Positions 46,103 through 55,773 are shown, numbered from the stretch's first letter. The stretch is DNA of 64,000 bases from Schlesneria sp. (GCA_028291515.1 JAQGHU010000007.1:1-64000), one strand, 5' to 3'. Notes: generated from the letters alone by a model not told the origin. Numbers and translations: made by a program.

Positions 46103-47485
46103 TTATGCCAGCAGGTCGGCCACGACTTCACCGCCGGGGACAACCTGATAAGGTCGCTGGAACTGATCGTGGATTTCCGTTGTCGGCAGCACGCCCAAGG
46201 CGCGGTAGATCGTCGAGACGATGTCGCCAGGAACCAGTGGATGCGACGCCGGGAAGGCCCCCGTTGTGTCGCTGCTGCCGTAGATCAGGCCGCGGTTGAA
46301 GCCGCCGCCGGTCAGCATCTGGCTGTAGCAGAAGTTCCAGTGATCGCGACCTGCGTTGTTGCCGTTGATCTTGGGAGTACGACCAAAATCGCCAAAGACG
46401 GCCACCAGGGTTCGGTCGAGCATTCCTCGGTCGACGAGATCCGTCACCAGGCTGGAGTAAGCGGCGTCCAGTTGAGGCAGCAGGGTCGACTTCAACATGT
46501 TGAAGTTATTGCCGTGCGTATCCCACGTCGCGTTGGCATCGGGAGCCCACGAAATCGTGACGACTCGGGTTCCCGCCTGAATCAGCCGCCGAGCGAGCAG
46601 GGCGCTTTGACCGTAGATGTTGCGGCCATAGCTCTCGCGAACTTTGTCGGACTCTTCCGACAGACGGAATGCGCGCTGAGTGATTTCGGATGACAAGATA
46701 TCGAGTGCCCGCTCCTGCATTCGCGACATCTCGCCTTGAGCAGATCGAGTCCCCACTGAAGCGATTCCCGTCGCTTCAAACAGTTGGCGTCGAGCGGTCA
46801 GTCGCTGGTTGTTCACTTCGTTCTGCAGAGTCAGTTCGGGAACGCGGAAGTCCGCGGCGTTGGGATCCTGCAGCACGAACAGCGGGTCGTATGAATGGCC
46901 CAGGAAACCGCCGAAGAAACCGGGCTGAGGTGGCCCACCGGCTCCTTCTTTGGTCATGTACGGCAGATGAACCTGAGGCAACGTGCTGGCCGCGGTCGGA
47001 CGCAGCCGCGCCATGATCCCACCCAGGCAAGGGTGATCCGTCGGTCGAGTCCCACCACCTTGCTCGCCGCGATCGTGTCCGGTGAGTGACGCATAGACTG
47101 CCGCCGCATGCGAGTTATTCACGCTATGATTCATCGAGCGAACGACTGTCGACAAGTGCATCTGCTGCGCCATCCGCGGCAGATGTTCGCTCATCTGATA
47201 ACCAGGCAGCGATGTCGAGATCGACTTGAATTCGCCGCGAATGCCATCGGGAGCATTCGGCTTCATGTCCCACATGTCGAGATGACTGGGCCCGCCATTC
47301 AGAAACAGCAGAATACAGTTGTCCGCCATCGGCTTCAGATGGCTCTGCGCAGCCGCATTCTCGTTGGCCAGCAGAGTCGGCAACGATAGGCCCAACCCGG
47401 CCATTCCCAGACTACCGAGTTGTAGAACTCGTCGACGGGAAACGGCATGACGACGTAAGGAGGCTTCATTCATATGATCGGACAT
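46103..47485 (-). CDS. DUF1501 family exported protein
   Basis: Start at the ATG at 47485 (GGAG upstream), giving 460 residues. A twin-arginine-type signal with RRHAVSRRRVLQLGSLGMAGLGL is followed by the DUF1501 core: LLFLNGGPSHLDMWDMKPNAPDGIRGEF, NSHAAAVYASLTGHDRG, WDTHGNNF and VAVFGDFGRTPKIN with HWNFCYSQML. This family resembles sulfatase or phosphatase-fold proteins, is abundant in planctomycetes and is often encoded with DUF1549/DUF1553 genes, which are absent here. The catalytic role is unresolved. Confidence 0.85.
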   Translation of the reverse strand: MSDHMNEASLRRHAVSRRRVLQLGSLGMAGLGLSLPTLLANENAAAQSHLKPMADNCILLFLNGGPSHLDMWDMKPNAPDGIRGEFKSISTSLPGYQMSEHLPRMAQQMHLSTVVRSMNHSVNNSHAAAVYASLTGHDRGEQGGGTRPTDHPCLGGIMARLRPTAASTLPQVHLPYMTKEGAGGPPQPGFFGGFLGHSYDPLFVLQDPNAADFRVPELTLQNEVNNQRLTARRQLFEATGIASVGTRSAQGEMSRMQERALDILSSEITQRAFRLSEESDKVRESYGRNIYGQSALLARRLIQAGTRVVTISWAPDANATWDTHGNNFNMLKSTLLPQLDAAYSSLVTDLVDRGMLDRTLVAVFGDFGRTPKINGNNAGRDHWNFCYSQMLTGGGFNRGLIYGSSDTTGAFPASHPLVPGDIVSTIYRALGVLPTTEIHDQFQRPYQVVPGGEVVADLLA

Positions 47486-47597
47486 CGCCATCTCCACAAC
47501 CGTGGGCACCGCAGTTGTCGGGCTCTGTGATACATGACCCATCAGTCAATTGCAATGCTTGTTGCGGCGACGATGTGACATTGATCATTCGAAACAC

Positions 47598-48059
47598 TCA
47601 TTCGATCCACCGCCAGAACCACAGCGATTCTGCACTGTTGTTCGAACCACCAATACGGAAATCGCCAACACTCTGAGGAAGATTTGCGATGCCTGCGATC
47701 AACTCCAGCATACGATTTCTGCCGAGCGAAAGAATCGCGACATCTTGCTGGAACAAGAAACTCCATGCGTCTGCGTCTTCATCGGTGCTCAGATAAATGA
47801 GACGCCACTTGGTTGGAGCAATCCACTTCGCTTTGCCGGAGTTGTTGTTTGGGACAGACAACGTCGACAGAGTTGGTGACGTGATCGGAATAGTCCGGTG
47901 ACCACCCACGGCTTGGAGTTCGGAAAGAATCGACAATAGCGAAGCAACGCCAAGCGAGTCGGCGCTCAAGTTCCATCCGGGATAGTTGCGTTCGTTTTCA
48001 ACGTAACGCCAGAGTGAAACCGACCCCACAAACTTTGAATGTGATTGATTGCTGTTCAT
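47598..48059 (-). CDS. hypothetical protein
   Basis: Not recognised. Start at the ATG at 48059 (153 residues); the longer frame to 48239 runs through the palindromic element at 48124-48207 and is rejected. The C-terminus is a Trp-rich LWFWRWIE, and the centre contains RLIYLSTDEDADAWSFLFQQDVAILSLGRN. It lies between a DUF1501 gene and a repeat, with a noticeably uncertain coding status. Confidence 0.4.
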   Translation of the reverse strand: MNSNQSHSKFVGSVSLWRYVENERNYPGWNLSADSLGVASLLSILSELQAVGGHRTIPITSPTLSTLSVPNNNSGKAKWIAPTKWRLIYLSTDEDADAWSFLFQQDVAILSLGRNRMLELIAGIANLPQSVGDFRIGGSNNSAESLWFWRWIE

Positions 48060-48123
48060 GAAGATAAGGCTCGAAGCATAAAATGATCGTGCGCAATTCT
48101 GCTCGCGAAATAGTGTTCGTGGC

Positions 48124-48207
48124 TGGGAAGGCGAGGCTCCTGCTGAGCCGCGCATGTTATTGTGAGTCCATCGACAGGCGCGGCTCGGCAGGAGCCTCGC
48201 CCTCCCA
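48124..48207. repeat. dispersed palindromic element (GGCGAGGC...GCCTCGCC), copy 2
   Basis: 84 bp: left arm TGGGAAGGCGAGGCTCCTGC continuing to GAGCCGCGC, a 24-bp centre (48154-48177), and right arm GCGCGGCTCGGCAGGAGCCT continuing to CGCCCTCCCA. The centre read on the minus strand is almost identical to that of copy 1 at 10634-10657, so the two copies are inverted relative to each other. Confidence 0.8.
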
Positions 48208-48235
48208 AAAGCAGCCGTCGGGGCGACGGTGGCGA

Positions 48236-49297
48236 TCACTCGGCGAGGTTTTGCAATTTGACCGCGGCCCCGTTCTGGGCTTTGCTGTCTTCGGCAGCTT
48301 GTAGCAACGCGAAGATCTCCAACGTTTCGGCTAGGGTGACGGGGGCAGGGCCGCCTTTGAAGAACTTGGCGATCTCGGTCGCCAGTCCTTCATAGCCGAC
48401 GTACTTGTCGGTGGTCGGCACGATTCCGTTGACCGGCACGCCGTGACCGTAGATCCCTGCGGTCGAAACTCCTTTGTCGCCAAACACGGTGGCGCTGTAC
48501 TTGACCGCCCCTTCTTTGATTCCGCGATACGTGCCGATGCGGCCATCCTTCCAGACGGCTGTGATCGATTCGGCGGTCGGCGTGGATTGGCAGGTGACCG
48601 AGGCGACGCCCGGCCCCATGATTGTGAAGAGCGTTTCGATGCTGTGCAACGGCCGCGTGAATTTATCGGCGGCCGGCGCGTTCGCGGTCCAGCCGCCATA
48701 GACATCGCAGCCGATGACTCGACCGACTTCGGGGTGATTGCGCATCCCACTGAATCCCGTGCTGAAACGATGCTGAGAACTGCTCCAGCAGGGAGTCTTG
48801 GTCTCCGCGGCCAGCTTATAGATGGCCACCGCGTCTTCGACAGATGAGGCAACGGGCCGGCTGATGAACAGCCGCTTGCCCGCCTTCAGGACATCGGTCG
48901 CCTGTTTCAAATGCAGACGCCCATCCATGCTGAAGATCATCACGCCGTCGCAACACTTGAGCAGTTCATCGACCGAGTTCACCATCTCGATCGGGGGAAC
49001 TTCATCTTTGGGATCCTGGGGGTGTCGATACATTTCGAGCAACTGCTTTTTCCATTGCTCGACCAACTTGTCGCTCTCGGGATAGTCGTCGCTGCCGATC
49101 GGGTAGGCGGCAACGACTTGGACGCCTTCGAAGACCCCTTCCGCCTGAGGGCGATTGAGAAATTCGGTGTAGGCCACTGAACCGAAGTTATCGATTCCCA
49201 GGATCCCCAGTCGCACCGGTTCCGCCGCCGGTGCGAGACGGGTCTCGGCAATCACAATGGCAGCCGTCGTCATCAATGCGATCAGGCTACGAATCAT
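48236..49297 (-). CDS. exported Gfo/Idh/MocA family protein
   Basis: A 353-residue protein with a signal peptide ending near AETRLAPAAEP, then VRLGILGIDNFGSVAYTEFL as the Rossmann loop. The EKP motif reads SRP in RLFISRPVASS, so the catalytic lysine is replaced by arginine. The middle has SQHRFSTGFSG and HSIETLFTIMG, and the C-terminus (AETLEIFALLQAAEDSK) matches the 31769-33862 fusion protein, indicating a paralogue. A periplasmic binding or modified dehydrogenase role is inferred. The palindromic element ends 28 nt beyond its stop. Confidence 0.78.
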   Translation of the reverse strand: MIRSLIALMTTAAIVIAETRLAPAAEPVRLGILGIDNFGSVAYTEFLNRPQAEGVFEGVQVVAAYPIGSDDYPESDKLVEQWKKQLLEMYRHPQDPKDEVPPIEMVNSVDELLKCCDGVMIFSMDGRLHLKQATDVLKAGKRLFISRPVASSVEDAVAIYKLAAETKTPCWSSSQHRFSTGFSGMRNHPEVGRVIGCDVYGGWTANAPAADKFTRPLHSIETLFTIMGPGVASVTCQSTPTAESITAVWKDGRIGTYRGIKEGAVKYSATVFGDKGVSTAGIYGHGVPVNGIVPTTDKYVGYEGLATEIAKFFKGGPAPVTLAETLEIFALLQAAEDSKAQNGAAVKLQNLAE

Positions 49298-49490
49298 GAA
49301 ATGTTCCTGTCAGAGTCGAGAATCTGCGATGTGCCAATGACGAGGCGGCGCATTGTGTCCCTGCCGAGTCGATCAAACAAGTTCATGGTAGTCGCACGCT
49401 GGCCAATCCAGGGGCCGTGACATTCCGCATTCGCTACGGTTACGTCTATACTACCGCTCCTGTCGCGAATTCACCTGGAACGGAGTTGTC

Positions 49491-50375
49491 ATGAACGGTG
49501 TCTGGCTGGTGCTATCGATCGTGATGTTGCTGCAGACGGAAGACGTGTCCAAAGTCGTCGTCAATGGCACGGCGATCACGGCGGGTGATGTCGAGTTCAT
49601 GGCGGCTACCAGACAGATCAAGCCGAATGATCGCGCGGCGCGAGAACCGCAACTGATCGACGAACTGATCGATCGCCAACTGGTCCGCGAGTTTCTGGCC
49701 AGACGCAAGATCGTCGTTCCGGCCGATGATTTGGCCTATCAGATTCAATATGCAGAAGACGCCATCAAGAAACATGGTGACGACCCGGCCGTGTTGCTTC
49801 CCAAGCTGGGCTACACCCCGGAACGAATGAAAGCCGAATTAGGACTGCCACTGGCGTGGCATACTTACACGCGACAAACGATCACCCTGCCCCAGACAAA
49901 AGAGTACTTCGACCAGCATCGCGCGGAATTGGATGGAACCCAACTGCGGGCTCGACAAATCTTCCTCAAGCTTCCCGCCAATCCGACTGAGGCCGAAGTC
50001 ACAGCGAAGACGAACCGTTTGAAAGAACTGCGTTCCCAAATCACGGCTGGCAAGATCAAGTTCGAAGAGGCGGCGAAGATGTATTCCGAGTCTCCATCGA
50101 AGGAACAGGGGGGTGATGTCGGCCTGTTTGGGCCTCGCGGCAAGCTACCAACGCCGGTGACCAAAGCCGCATTTGCTCTGAAAGTGAATGACATCAGTGA
50201 GCCAGTCGTCTCGGCATTTGGCACACACTTAATCCAAGTCACCGAGCGCCTCCCCGGTGACCTGAGCCTGGAAGATGTGCGACCTCAAGTCTTTGAACGC
50301 TTGTCCGAGCAACTGTGGGCCGAGACAGCCAGCCGTGAACGCAAAGCCGCGAAGATCGAGCGTGCGAAGCCATAA
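49491..50375 (+). CDS. SurA/parvulin-type peptidyl-prolyl isomerase
   Basis: A 294-residue protein with a short hydrophobic N-terminus (MNGVWLVLSIVMLLQ) that may be a signal. A SurA-like helical part (LIDELIDRQLVREFLARRKIVV) precedes a single PpiC rotamase domain: RARQIFLKLPANPTEAEV, KFEEAAKMYSESPSKEQGGDVGLFGP and ISEPVVSAFGTHLIQVTERLPG. It probably assists folding of exported or outer-membrane proteins. GGAG lies 5 nt before the ATG. Confidence 0.85.
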   Translation: MNGVWLVLSIVMLLQTEDVSKVVVNGTAITAGDVEFMAATRQIKPNDRAAREPQLIDELIDRQLVREFLARRKIVVPADDLAYQIQYAEDAIKKHGDDPAVLLPKLGYTPERMKAELGLPLAWHTYTRQTITLPQTKEYFDQHRAELDGTQLRARQIFLKLPANPTEAEVTAKTNRLKELRSQITAGKIKFEEAAKMYSESPSKEQGGDVGLFGPRGKLPTPVTKAAFALKVNDISEPVVSAFGTHLIQVTERLPGDLSLEDVRPQVFERLSEQLWAETASRERKAAKIERAKP

Positions 50376-50378
50376 GTG

Positions 50379-50813
50379 TCAGCCAGGCTTCGCCGCTTTG
50401 AACTTCTCATCGACAGGCACCTGAAAGCCATTGGCCAGGCGATTGGTCATGTTGGCGACACCGACGATACTCATCAGTTCACCGAACATCGCGTCGGACA
50501 TCCCCTTGGTAACAGCGGCCGCTTTGTGAGAGGCGATGCAGTACTCACAACCATTGCTGACGCTGACGGCGACGTAAATCATTTCCCGAACCAGGGGGTC
50601 CAGTTCTCCTGGTCCTCCCATCACCTCTTTCAGCGTCGACCAGGTTCGCTGCAAAGTCGGCGGGTGGTTGGCAATGACCTTCCAGAAATTATTGATGTCA
50701 TCCGTCTTGCGAGTGGCGCGGATGTCATCGTAGACCTCACGCACGAGGCCGGTACTTTGTTCGTATTCGATGAGCTGTGGAATGGGAGGGCTCCTTTGGA
50801 GGGGTTCGCGCAT
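50379..50813 (-). CDS. AhpD/CMD family protein
   Basis: Start at the ATG at 50813 gives 144 residues. The domain carries C89-E-Y-C92 and H96, the redox CxxC and following histidine of AhpD-like peroxidase-associated proteins, in a helix REMIYVAVSVSNGCEYCIASHKAA. This suggests a thiol-based antioxidant or carboxymuconolactone decarboxylase-like role. Convergent with the PPIase gene, with only 3 bp between the two stop codons. Confidence 0.82.
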   Translation of the reverse strand: MREPLQRSPPIPQLIEYEQSTGLVREVYDDIRATRKTDDINNFWKVIANHPPTLQRTWSTLKEVMGGPGELDPLVREMIYVAVSVSNGCEYCIASHKAAAVTKGMSDAMFGELMSIVGVANMTNRLANGFQVPVDEKFKAAKPG

Positions 50814-51189
50814 CGTCGGGAAACAGCATCTCCGTATGTACGAACTCTCCACAGCCAGTTGCAAGCGAGTGAGCCGCCACCGGCTCTGTTTTGGCGATCG
50901 ATTCAAGCCGTCAGTTGCATGGATTGCACGTCTGAATCGAAAAACGCCAGAAGTCCCATGTCCGCGAGATCGGTCGATGCGGAATTATCAGAGGCGATTG
51001 CTGTTTGGCCAGCGCTCTCCGGGCATATGAAGGCGGCGGTATTGGCACTTGTCGCCAAAGCGTTCGACTTGAAACAAATCGGCTAATCCATTCCAGATTC
51101 ACGTGCCCCATCAATGCATTTGGATTCCTTTACGATTATCGTCTCGGAGTGTTTACCGAGGGCAGTTGCCAAACCGGCTAGGGAGTTGA
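50814..51189. other. intergenic stretch upstream of mcrB
   Basis: 376 bp between the divergent AhpD-like and McrB-like genes. It presumably holds both promoters. No further gene or hairpin terminator is evident. Confidence 0.4.
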
Positions 51190-54100
51190 ATGAGCTCGGA
51201 TTCGTTCGAAGAAATCATCCAAAGATATAAATCCGATGGCGTGGTCTTCCGATCTCAAAACCGAGTTCGTGAAGCGTACTACGCTGTTGCTTCTGTAGAC
51301 GATTCCGGATTCGTGGTCGATCGCCTCAGTGCAGACGAGCCCGTGCGGTGTCCTTTCGACTCCCTGGTCGACAAACGGAAGCTTGTGCAGCAGAACGGTG
51401 GACATTTACCCCTGACGGAGTTTGATGGAACGACCGCAGTTCGGATGGCCTACCTCCAAGCATCCGAATTCGGTGTGTCGGTCGATCGCAAAGAAATTCT
51501 CGATCTCTCCGACGATGACTACGCCCTCGCTCACTTCAAGCAACTGATTACGTCGTTAAACGTCAGCAAAGCGAGTGACGCAGTCAGGCTCTGCAAACCA
51601 GTGATCATTTGGTGCGTGCTCAACGGAGTAAAATCCGGTGACCTCGAAAGCAATAGCATATCGTTCGAATGGCTCGTTCCCCATTTCCTGAACAAGACCA
51701 AAGAACTTGGAATTGGTGCAGGCCATCAACAGGCTGCAGAAGCATTTTTCCATTTGACGGGCGAGTCTTTTTGGCTTTTGGCTTACCACGATACGAAGCA
51801 ATATTTTCATGACACGCCGAGTCCCGCCTTGGTCCAGGATCGAGTCAAATACGCCTGCCTGAAGGACACGTTTTGGCGGTTGTTGTCCAAACCGGAAGAC
51901 GTGGCATCACTGTTGGATCTGGTTGCTTCCCATTGGCTCTCGAAGGCATCTCCAAAAGCGGGTCCCATGAACATTAACGTTCAAGTTCTTGATGCGGCCG
52001 TCGAGAAAACTATCCGTCCGTTTCTGATTGATCAGGGCAAGCTAAAAGATCCGAAATTCGAGGGTTATCTTCAGGCAACAGTTCTGCCAAAGGTCAGGCC
52101 AGTACTGCAAAAGGAAGTAGTTGACGCCGATCCAGTTCAAAGCCTCAAAGCGGCCTTGGATGCAAACATCAAGTTATTGTCTCCATTTGAAAGGCAATGG
52201 GCTCTCGACTTCGCTAAGTCAGTGGACCCAGAGGAGCTTCGCAAACATCTCTTGGATTTATTGTGTGGAATCAGCTCACTTGAAGATCGAATCCGAACCT
52301 TCTTCGAGTGGTCCAAAATCCGTGAAAATGAGGGCGGGAAAAAGTCCGGAATACAGCTCACCGTGATCGGTTACCTGCTTGGACTCTCCAATCCGGACAA
52401 GTATGCATTCTGCAAGCCCAATGTATTCGCTGCCGCTGCTGCGGCGCTGCTGCCGGCGGCATCACAGCAACTTGGCGGAGTCGAACGACTGGCGTTCGCG
52501 AGCAACTTCTATCAGGCTGCGTTGGATCTTTTCAGAGGTCGTTACAAGCTTCCATTCAAAAACTTACTCGATGTTCATTCGGCTTTTTACATTATGAGTA
52601 ATCCTTATCATAAGCTTCCCGGCTGGGACGAACTGAAGAACGGTGCGACTTCCAAAACTACGCTTTCCCGCGACTTAAACGTCATCTTGTACGGTCCCCC
52701 AGGAACAGGCAAGACGTACGACTCGGTTCGCCACGCAGTGGAGATCTGTGACGGTCATGCACCTTCCGATCGTTCGGAAATGATGTCTCGATATCAGCAA
52801 CTTCGCCATGAGAACAGAATCGGATTTGTCACCTTCCATCAGTCGTACGGTTACGAAGATTTTGTGGAAGGAATTCGGCCAGTGCTAGGTGACAGCACTC
52901 TAACGGATTCCGTCGAATCGAAAGCGGAATCGCGAATTGCTGCCACTAGCGTGCGTTATGAGTGCCGCCCTGGAATTCTCAAAAGGATGTGCTCCTTGGC
53001 TCGGAGCAAATCGATTAAGCAACTTGAGCACCTTGAGATTGATTTCGAAAAAGCCACAATTTGGAAAATGTCCTTGGGGGATACTCAAAACCCCGATCAG
53101 ATTGCGATTTACGACGAGTGCATTGAGAACAACTATGTCCTCCTTGGATACGGACGCGGGTTGAATTTTGAGGACTGTGCGAATCGGAAAGAGATCATTG
53201 CAAAGCTGCAGGCTTATGATCCAACGATCCTTCCAACGGACTTCGACGTAGTGTCAATCAATGCCTTCCAGCAGGAAATTGCGGTAGGTGATCTCATTGT
53301 AATCTCTGATGGGAACCACAAATTCAGAGCCATCGCGCGTGTAAGCGGCCCATATCGCTTTCTCGAAAGACCTTCATATCAGCAAATGCGACCGGTCCAG
53401 TGGCTAGCCGTTTTTGATGAGAGCCTCCCTCACGATACGATCCAAGAGAAGAAGTTCTCACAAATGTGCCTTTACCGACTGCGGAAGAAGGATCTGAACC
53501 TAAGCGCCCTGAAGGAACGGATCGCCAGCAAGCCCGAAGAGCCACGCAATCACGTGTTGATCATTGATGAAATCAATCGCGGCAATGTCTCGAAGATCCT
53601 TGGTGAACTGATCACCCTTTTGGAACCAGACAAGCGTCTCGGTGCCGAAAACGAACTCACCGTCACGCTCCCATACTCCGAGGATAAGAACTTCGGTGTC
53701 CCCTCGAATTTGTATCTCGTCGGAACGATGAACACGGCCGATCGCTCAATTGCTTTCCTCGATGTGGCACTAAGGCGCCGATTCAAATTCATTGAAATGA
53801 TGCCCGATTGCAATCTCATTCGGACTTTAAGTGACACAGATGGTGATGTGGATGGGATTGATGTGCCACGCATTCTGGCAACGATCAATGATCGAATCGA
53901 AATCCTGTACGATCGCGACCATCAGATCGGCCACTCGTTCTTCTTGGGTATCAAGTCTCTCGCGCAGCTTCGAGATGTCTTTACTGGAAAGGTGATACCT
54001 CTGCTTCAGGAGTACTTCTACGGGGATTGGACGAAAATCTGTTTTGTACTCGGTTGTCCATTTGACGAAGCCGGCAAGTCGATTGGGAAGAACTCGACTC

Positions 54101-54270
54101 CAATCATTCAGACACGATTGTTGTCAGTCGGCAATTTCGCCGGCGCTGGAGTTGATTTGGTGGACGACAAAGTGCGGTGCGATGTCCATCCACTATTTTT
54201 GTTAGGGTCGAATACCGAGGAGTTGGGACCGTTTTTCGATGGCGTGATTGGCTCAATGAAGGCCCAGTAA
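51190..54270 (+). CDS. mcrB: McrB-like AAA+ GTPase with EVE-like insertion
   Basis: A 1026-residue protein, longer than E. coli McrB. Start supported by AGGGAG. Residues 1-490 are a novel N-terminal region, including LLGLSNPDKYAFCKP near 397-410. Walker A is GPPGTGKT (502-509), Walker B is IIDEINRGN (791-799), and the McrB signature MNTADRS is at 847-853, with RRRF 862-865. Between Walker A and B, residues ~612-775 contain IWKMSLGD, IAIYDECIENNYVLLGYGRG and VGDLIVISDGNHKFRAIARV, a pattern of EVE/PUA-like domains that bind modified bases. This makes a methylation- or modification-dependent restriction role likely. mcrC follows directly. Confidence 0.85.
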   Translation: MSSDSFEEIIQRYKSDGVVFRSQNRVREAYYAVASVDDSGFVVDRLSADEPVRCPFDSLVDKRKLVQQNGGHLPLTEFDGTTAVRMAYLQASEFGVSVDRKEILDLSDDDYALAHFKQLITSLNVSKASDAVRLCKPVIIWCVLNGVKSGDLESNSISFEWLVPHFLNKTKELGIGAGHQQAAEAFFHLTGESFWLLAYHDTKQYFHDTPSPALVQDRVKYACLKDTFWRLLSKPEDVASLLDLVASHWLSKASPKAGPMNINVQVLDAAVEKTIRPFLIDQGKLKDPKFEGYLQATVLPKVRPVLQKEVVDADPVQSLKAALDANIKLLSPFERQWALDFAKSVDPEELRKHLLDLLCGISSLEDRIRTFFEWSKIRENEGGKKSGIQLTVIGYLLGLSNPDKYAFCKPNVFAAAAAALLPAASQQLGGVERLAFASNFYQAALDLFRGRYKLPFKNLLDVHSAFYIMSNPYHKLPGWDELKNGATSKTTLSRDLNVILYGPPGTGKTYDSVRHAVEICDGHAPSDRSEMMSRYQQLRHENRIGFVTFHQSYGYEDFVEGIRPVLGDSTLTDSVESKAESRIAATSVRYECRPGILKRMCSLARSKSIKQLEHLEIDFEKATIWKMSLGDTQNPDQIAIYDECIENNYVLLGYGRGLNFEDCANRKEIIAKLQAYDPTILPTDFDVVSINAFQQEIAVGDLIVISDGNHKFRAIARVSGPYRFLERPSYQQMRPVQWLAVFDESLPHDTIQEKKFSQMCLYRLRKKDLNLSALKERIASKPEEPRNHVLIIDEINRGNVSKILGELITLLEPDKRLGAENELTVTLPYSEDKNFGVPSNLYLVGTMNTADRSIAFLDVALRRRFKFIEMMPDCNLIRTLSDTDGDVDGIDVPRILATINDRIEILYDRDHQIGHSFFLGIKSLAQLRDVFTGKVIPLLQEYFYGDWTKICFVLGCPFDEAGKSIGKNSTPIIQTRLLSVGNFAGAGVDLVDDKVRCDVHPLFLLGSNTEELGPFFDGVIGSMKAQ

Positions 54271-55578
54271 ATGCTTTGGCGTTGCATCCGCGAATACGGT
54301 CGACTGAGCCGCGCTGAAATCGGCCCCGAGCGACTACGGGAACTCCAGCGATTCGATGAGAAGTATGCTGGAGTTTCCGGTCAGACGATTTTTGACTGGG
54401 GTCACTTGAAGGACATTCGCGCAAAGAACTTTGTCGGGGTGGTTCAGGTCCCAGGATTGGTGATTGAGATTCTGCCGAAGATCGACGAACCAGGCGTCAC
54501 GGAAGAGTCTGACATTCAGTCGACAGATGTGATCCAAGCCCGCCAGAATCTGATGTTCATGCTCAGCGTCTCTGGTCACTTCTCTTTGTTCGAGCGAGAT
54601 CTGGCATCGCAAAGCGTGCAGAGCTTTCCAGTCTTGGAGGCGTGGATTTGGGCATTTGTCCGTCGCTTGCTGACAGAACTTCGACGCGGCCAGCAGCACC
54701 TCTACGTCGCGCACGACGACAACCTGACCTGTGTTAAGGGAAAGATCCTGCTGCAGAAACATTGCACTGTAAATGCCGCGCATCACCATCGGATGTATGT
54801 CGCATACGATGAGTTTGAGTGCGATACTTGGTTGAATCGAATTCTGAAGGCCGCTTGCCTCAAATTATTGTCGCTGACACGGCTGTCCCGCACCGAGCAA
54901 TTTCTTCGAGAGGCGCTGCTGGAGTTGGCCGACGTCGACCAGCAAGTGATTAGAACTCATCACTTCGATTTGGTCCGGATGGACCGAAACTCCGAGCGAT
55001 TTCGCGAACTCTTGGATTTCTGCCGACTCCTGTTTTCGGGAATGACTCCCGTAGCCCAAGCGGGCGAAACTCCGAGTTTCAGTCTGCTTTTCCCCATGGA
55101 AACGGTGTTTGAAGAATTTATCGGGGCAATTCTGAAGAGACATGCAGATGATTTCGGCTTCTTACGATCCGAGGTACATCTTCAGGCACAGGGCCGAACC
55201 AGATGGCTTCTGCGTCCGCACGATGGTCCGCGTCGATTTCAACTCAAGCCCGACGTCTTGATTGAACGGCCTGAGGGTATCCCTGCGATAATTCTCGACA
55301 CGAAGTGGAAGAGACTCGTGAGCAGCGATGCTGATGCGAAGTACGGTGTGTCGCAGGGCGACATCTACCAGTTGTATGCATATGCACACCGCTTTCAATG
55401 TCGGAAGAACGTACTCCTCTTCCCGGAAATGCCTGGAGCCGTATCGCAAGTCTATAGATTGGAAGGCAACGATTCTGGGGCGATGTTGAAAGTGGCGTTC
55501 GTAAATCTGAATTACGAGTTGCGAAAAGGCCGTGACCGACTGATTGAAAATCTCAAAACAGCGTTGGCATTTCCTTGA
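54271..55578 (+). CDS. mcrC: McrC-like PD-(D/E)XK nuclease subunit
   Basis: A 435-residue protein whose start codon immediately follows the mcrB stop (TAAATG), implying coupling. The N-terminus has VVQVPGLVIEILPKI and LMFMLSVSGHFSL, as in McrC. The nuclease core is LKPDVLIERPEG with D328, then IILDTKWK with D343 and K345, followed by a Q-rich helix GDIYQLYAYAHRF. Together with McrB it should form a type IV restriction complex that cuts modified DNA. Substrate unknown. Confidence 0.92.
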   Translation: MLWRCIREYGRLSRAEIGPERLRELQRFDEKYAGVSGQTIFDWGHLKDIRAKNFVGVVQVPGLVIEILPKIDEPGVTEESDIQSTDVIQARQNLMFMLSVSGHFSLFERDLASQSVQSFPVLEAWIWAFVRRLLTELRRGQQHLYVAHDDNLTCVKGKILLQKHCTVNAAHHHRMYVAYDEFECDTWLNRILKAACLKLLSLTRLSRTEQFLREALLELADVDQQVIRTHHFDLVRMDRNSERFRELLDFCRLLFSGMTPVAQAGETPSFSLLFPMETVFEEFIGAILKRHADDFGFLRSEVHLQAQGRTRWLLRPHDGPRRFQLKPDVLIERPEGIPAIILDTKWKRLVSSDADAKYGVSQGDIYQLYAYAHRFQCRKNVLLFPEMPGAVSQVYRLEGNDSGAMLKVAFVNLNYELRKGRDRLIENLKTALAFP

Positions 55579-55773
55579 TTTGCCTGGAATAGTTCTAATT
55601 CGACACCCCAAGATCAATTAGTTCGTTCAACCGCGGCAGGTGATTCGGTTCACGTGGCGGGAGTAAGCCGGTGTTCCGATGCGGTCACTTTGTAGATACA
55701 CTTCTCGCTTGGACTGCGGCCGGACTGATGTCTGTGTCGGCGGTCGGTGTGGATCATCAGGGAGGATGAAATC

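Noticed and set aside
47598-48239. Extended 213-codon form of the 47598-48059 gene
   Set aside because: Its N-terminal part is translation of the palindromic element 48124-48207, so the shorter start at 48059 is used.
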